A stretch of DNA of 64,000 nt, from NCBI GenBank assembly GCA_008711295.1, contig VUYV01000020.1:2046276-2110275 (forward strand). Direction: 5' to 3'. Shown here one piece after another: positions 59,245-64,000 of this stretch. A model generated the notes under the pieces. The model searched no databases. It was not told the origin of the DNA and saw nothing but the letters and a program-made list of their open reading frames with translations. Every line of letters begins with the position of its first letter. Within the stretch, counting starts at the first letter, position 1. Origin of the DNA: Anarhynchus alexandrinus (taxonomy: Eukaryota > Chordata > Aves > Charadriiformes > Charadriidae). The position numbers and the translations under genes were made by a program.

Positions 59245-62200
59245 ACAAGAAAAACATTAAAACTAACTTCATAGAAAGAAAAGGATGTGATCTCCTCCTC
59301 TCTGCAGGAGTAAGAACAATTCCTAAAGTGCTGTCAAAGTTCAACATCAGCCTTTCTTTGGGGGGACGAAAAGTGCTCACTGGGGATCCCTACAACCAGG
59401 CCTACATGGGAATTTTTCAACTCCAAAAATTTTTTGTAACAAATTATTAATTCTGAAAAACTGAACCTCTCCAGAAGAACATCCCAATCTCAGGAACGGT
59501 CTCTTTGGCTCCTGGGTGGGATTTCTAAGAGAAATGTGAGAGAGACAGTACAAGTGAATATATGCAGTGCTCAGAATGCTCAGCACGAGGTGGTGCCCAA
59601 TGGGAAGGGCACAACTTTCAAAACCATGGCTCCTCTAATTGAGTTTGGAAACACGGACCCCAGTGTTACTCATCCTTGGTCAGCGCTGTAATCTCCTGCA
59701 CATGAGCTATTCCGAGCATCCACTCCCAGTCTGTCATCTCTCACTGAAAACCATGAAAGATTGAAAGTTTTCCCTTTTTCTCCCCATTGTGAAGCGGGAA
59801 TATTTCTGAAATTCTGCAGATGCTGGGAGGATGGGATACCGTGTCTTAATGGTTCCACATGGGCCACCTGATCCCAGAAATTGTAACATCGGCAATGGGC
59901 ACATCAGTAGTTGTGTGATGGGCCTATCAGCAGCTGTTACTTGATCATCAGGTCACAAAACCCAGATCACGAAGACAGAGGGTATTTTCACAGGGTACAT
60001 TTCTATTTATTTGACAGAACGCTATTGTTTTTGTATCAGCCCCTGTAAGCTATCAACAACAGCCATGGGAGACTAGTGATCCTTGCTGTGCTCGTTACCA
60101 GTGGCTAGGTAAACAGATCATGACCTGCTGCCATTTTTGCTAGAAGAAAAGAGTGAGAAGGTACGTTCAGCAGGTGGAGAAAATGCTCCCTCTGTAACTG
60201 GGGCTATCGCTCTAAGGATGAGCTGGATAGGATAAAATAGAGTCATACCCAAGCATCCTTTCCCAGCTACAAGCTGAATCCCCTCCTTGAGACAGTTCTC
60301 AGATAACCACAGCACTGACGTGTATCAGGTGGAAATCAAAGGGATTTTTAGATTAAAGGAGAAAGAGAAGCAGCAGATTTGTGTGTGAGGACTGACACTA
60401 CATCATTCAGAAGAGCTGGACCCAGCTACACTGTGTGACCCCACCAACATTAGCAGGAGAGGGTGGAAGAAACCTCCTCTATGAGACTAGAATTTCCTGT
60501 AATATGTACAAAGAAATATATTTAGCAATCTTAGAATGTGATACCACAAGTAAATCAGGAACAATGCAATATAATTACGATCAGACCATCTTACCTTTAT
60601 CTAAACTATGTCCTCAGTTATGTTATAAGTAAAAAATTATATCTGCTGGCTTCTTGGCAATGAGGCCATTTCTTCTGACCTTTTGCCCGTGGAAAGCCTG
60701 AAGTCATTTGTCTCACACCTCCAATATTTCCTGGACATTTAACTTCCACTTAGCCTACCTAATGCTGAGCTGACAAAAGCTGTCTTGGTAATGGGTACTC
60801 ATACGTGCGAAACTACTACCTATACTCCTATCCTATTCTATCTCTAATGATTATTGTATAATATTTCCTACTTTCTCTTATGCTTAATACTATACTTAGA
60901 CCTACTAAAAGAGTCAGGATTAAATGACATGTGAACAGCTATCAAAATGGATAATACTATTCCCCTTGCGTCAGGAAGACTCCCGGAGTGATACGGTCTG
61001 GCTGGCGGGTGCATTTGTAGTCATGAGAAACTGAGCAGGCAGATACCTCCTCATTTCTCTCTCTGGAGAAAACAGAGCTGCTTAGAGCTGTTTTCTGGCT
61101 GCTTAACATGCAGTGACCACTTATAGGGGCGAATAAAGTAGGACCCAGACAGTGACTGGAGAGGACCCTTGGACAACTCTGTTTCATTCCTGTACTTGGA
61201 AGAGTCAGGTCGCTTACTAGTAAGGACAGTGAGAACTGTGAGATTCATTCTTGTTTATATGATTTCAGAAATAGCTCTCATCTTCCAAAGACTGTTTCTG
61301 CCTTAATAGTTGACCTGGTCCTGCCAATATAGAGATATCTGCAGAGGGGAAAAGATGATCATTCACTGATGTTTACTCACTCTCCTCCCAGTAGGGATGT
61401 GCCAAAGACAGAGGGTCATGGACTCCCTTGTCCACTTATTTAACTAAGGGAATTTGTGCCTGGAGCTGCTCTGCAAGTCCAGGGCTCCCAGACTGGGGAG
61501 AGCTAGGGCTGCTGTCTTGTCCCTGCTGGTGGCAACTCCACAGCCCCTGGAGACTCAGACTTCACTGGAAATGCAGGGAGCAGAAGCGGCGTTAAATTTA
61601 GACCACATTTATTTCTTCTCTCTGAGGGAAGAGGGAGCAGCTGCCTATGCCCCACATCCCACATCTGAGCTGTCTCTCCCTCACGCTTGGATGCTTGGGC
61701 ATGCAGAAAGTCTGGGAAAGGACGAGGGCTGGGGGCAGAGGCAGGAAAGCTGGAGGACCTCTACCCATTCTCATCCCCAGGGGAGAATCTCCCAAGCTTG
61801 GATGTATTTTTAATCTGTTCCATCAGCAATAACGAACACAGTCAGAAGAAGTAATAACAGGGATTTTTCTGTGTATGAACTCGTTATCATGAAATGTAAT
61901 CTCTCGATCAAATTAGAGCTGCATTCAGACATTCTTTTCTCTGACCTTGGGCTCATCAAGAGAAAAACATTTCCTTTCAAAGGTGGCCTGTTCTTCACTC
62001 AGCCACGTAACCTCTTTCCCCTTGAAACTGCCTCTTTAATCTCTCGATGCCTAACCACACCTGCCTAACGCCGGCTGAGTCAACAAGTGAGGTCAAAGCA
62101 GCTTGGGATGTTTTCTTTAACATGAAATGTCCCCCAAAACCCACAGTTGAGTCTGTTTAGTACTGGTGCTCTCACTACTTCTGTGCCTGGACCAAATACC

Positions 62201-62790
62201 AAGCCAGAAGAGTTAGAGTCCACCCTGGGTTTATCCTATTGTCTCAGATGGCCAAGAGTGCCTCTTCCCTTCTTATTCTTAATTGTGGCGTAGCTATGAA
62301 CTGAAAAGTGACTGCTGCAGTTCACAGCAGGGCTAACTGAATTTCAGTGCTGGGCAGAGTGCTACCAATGCATATGAGGTGTAGTAAGTTGGTGAAGTTT
62401 GTTAGATATCTTGGGTAGAAGACGCTCACTCGTCATTTGCCTAGACATAACTCCTCAGGCATTCAGCTCAGGATGTCAGACATCCTCCATCCCAGAGTGC
62501 CAGTGCTTAACGGCTCACAAGGAGCTCACAGCTACTGCACCTTCTTGCTTGGCCAATGGTCCGTATGATGAATGTTTGGGAGGATTCCCTCCTGATCCCT
62601 AAGGCTGATCGGACAATTCCCTGATGCAAGCGGGCTGGGTCTTTGTCCAGCAGACTCGCCCAAACCCACCCAGCAGAAGTTATAGGGCAGAGGTACCAAA
62701 TGACCCTGCCGTGTCCTTAATGTGCCAGCATGCATAATTCATCATCCTCAGATAACCTGCAGTCCTTCCACCCTTCTGGTGACTGTATCA
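59245..62790. other. Non-coding flank, no gene recognised
   Basis: No domain-bearing frame or assigned repeat was found. Confidence 0.35.
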
Positions 62791-62799
62791 GCATTTGCA

Positions 62800-63025
62800 A
62801 TGCAGAGCACTCCTTTAATTTTATTTATTGAGGGACGATTTGCACAGCAGGGCATCGCTTTGTTTATTCTCCACTATCGTTTTTACCTTTAATGAAGACA
62901 ATGAAGAATTTAAAATAATAATTAAAAAATATATCCCCCTCAGTTACCGTGGCAACAAGCTGGAGCTTTTTAACACTGCCACATATTCCATCTGTTTCTT
63001 TCTTTTAAATGACAAAACAGCTTCC
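62800..63025. promoter_or_regulatory. Conserved-element-like block with RFX X-box
   Basis: An AT-rich, non-repetitive block (tttaattttatttattgagg, tttaatgaagacaatgaaga, aaaataataattaaaaaat) contains gttaccgtggcaac at 62943-62956. That is a near-perfect palindromic X-box, the binding site of RFX-family transcription factors, which regulate ciliary and neural genes and occupy many conserved vertebrate enhancers. The remainder has multiple TAAT cores. Function is inferred. Confidence 0.5.
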
Positions 63026-63029
63026 TCTC

Positions 63030-64000
63030 ATACTAGCATTGCATGAAGGAGGAGAGGTTCTCAGGCAGGGGAAAACAGAAATTCCAGCTAACAAACAACG
63101 CACGTTACTACCCTGAAGGAAAGCCCCTTTCTAGTCAAGAGTGGTTTCCTCCCACCAGTGCTGTCTAACAAGGGTTTCTCTACACAAAAAAGGACACAGG
63201 TCTGTTAGCAGCCAAGCCTCTGGAACTTCTCTCATTCTTCCATAGCCGGGCAATAGGTACAGTGATGAATGTCTCCCTCCACTATCTCCACCTCAAGCTA
63301 AGTCAGACTCTATCAGCTGAGTGTTCTTCAGCTTGCTGCAAGTCTAGACCTGGGTATGGCTCAGCCCAGTTTGGTTAATAAAATATTATAAAGTTATTAT
63401 CTTCTAGCCTCAAAGTCTCCCTCACTACTCTCTCACCCGGATTTCCTGGGTAGACTTTTTTCTCTTCCTCCTCTTTCTTAGACTCTCTTTTGGGGTTTAC
63501 CCCAGCCCGTCCCTGTTTCCAGAAATGTCTTAGCTCTCTAAAATGGACTCTGGTCTTCTCTCTTCCCTTGAGCTCTTAGTTTTGTTGGCAGATAAAACCC
63601 TCTCCCCCTAAAGACTGGCTGTCTGCCACTGCACAGATGTATGTCACACCTGCCTCCTGCTTAGCATCTGACTCACAGTTTAATCTGGAACCATTTGTTA
63701 TATGAAGTCTCCATCTGCAAGATTTTGCTCGTACTTTTATGGCTGTAAAGCCAGAACAATTCTCCCAGATTTGGTGGAGATACTCAGCCTTGTGTTACCA
63801 AGACCAGGACTATGCTCAAATGTTCCCCTTGGTCTGATGGTCCACAGAGTAGACCATCCAGGGAACAAAACTGAATGCTTAGAAAGAAAGCAGTGTGACC
63901 TTACACACAAAGCAAAAGCAAGCCTTATCTTCAGAAGTATCTTCAGAATCAAAGAGGTTGTGGTCTTCTCCCTTTCTCTCCAGCTTCCAAGGTGGGTTGT
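63030..64000. other. Non-coding flank, no gene recognised
   Basis: Nothing recognisable. A pyrimidine-rich stretch lies at about 63455-63500. Confidence 0.35.

Noticed and set aside
1..64000. CRISPR arrays, operons, tRNA or rRNA genes
   Set aside because: No regularly spaced repeats, no cloverleaf-like sequence with A/B boxes and no rRNA-like stretches were seen. The sequence is vertebrate nuclear DNA.

Overview
The window looks like nuclear DNA from a bird, or less likely another sauropsid. The recognisable interspersed repeats are CR1 LINE 3' ends of the avian type plus older MIR/L3/CR1-like relics. I saw no L1, Alu or other mammal-specific repeats. The sequence is mostly non-coding, with two sharply bounded CpG-rich blocks, an assembly gap (19872-20120) and several isolated N bases beside homopolymers or duplicated sequence.

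Layout: 1-11090 is low-gene DNA holding two CR1 3' ends (about 2060-2600 and 7274-7770, both minus strand), a decayed Ty3/Gypsy-type integrase (about 5690-6400, minus) and a MIR-like relic near 8.8 kb. 11090-11900 is a CpG island. 11900-17200 is unremarkable. 17250-20770 is a large CpG island interrupted by the gap. Inside it, on the minus strand, is the best protein-coding candidate: a short first coding exon (18326-18392) with a strong Kozak context, a signal-peptide-like sequence and a consensus splice donor, preceded by a five-codon upstream ORF. If this is right, the gene runs leftward, positions 1-18325 are mostly its first intron, and 20.8-64 kb is its upstream flank.

20.8-64 kb looks like a gene-poor regulatory flank. 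It has many AT-rich, homeodomain-site-like blocks that resemble conserved non-coding elements (near 20.9, 22.2, 30.9, 36.5, 37.2, 43.4, 56.6, 58.7 and 62.9 kb; the last contains a near-perfect palindromic RFX X-box). It also holds a cluster of very old LINE/SINE relics at 41.4-44.2 kb, a further CR1 at 55.7-56.25 kb, and microsatellites.

The most interesting observations are the Gypsy-type integrase relic; a 27-bp identical core with related flanks that occurs twice about 10 kb apart (33.5 and 43.5 kb), suggesting an ancient and possibly co-opted repeat family; the RFX-site element; and the signal-peptide exon with its upstream ORF. No microbial-type system, CRISPR array, tRNA or rRNA gene was found. 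Most open frames here are short and at the length expected by chance. Conservation claims are inferences from base composition and motifs, because no alignment could be run.
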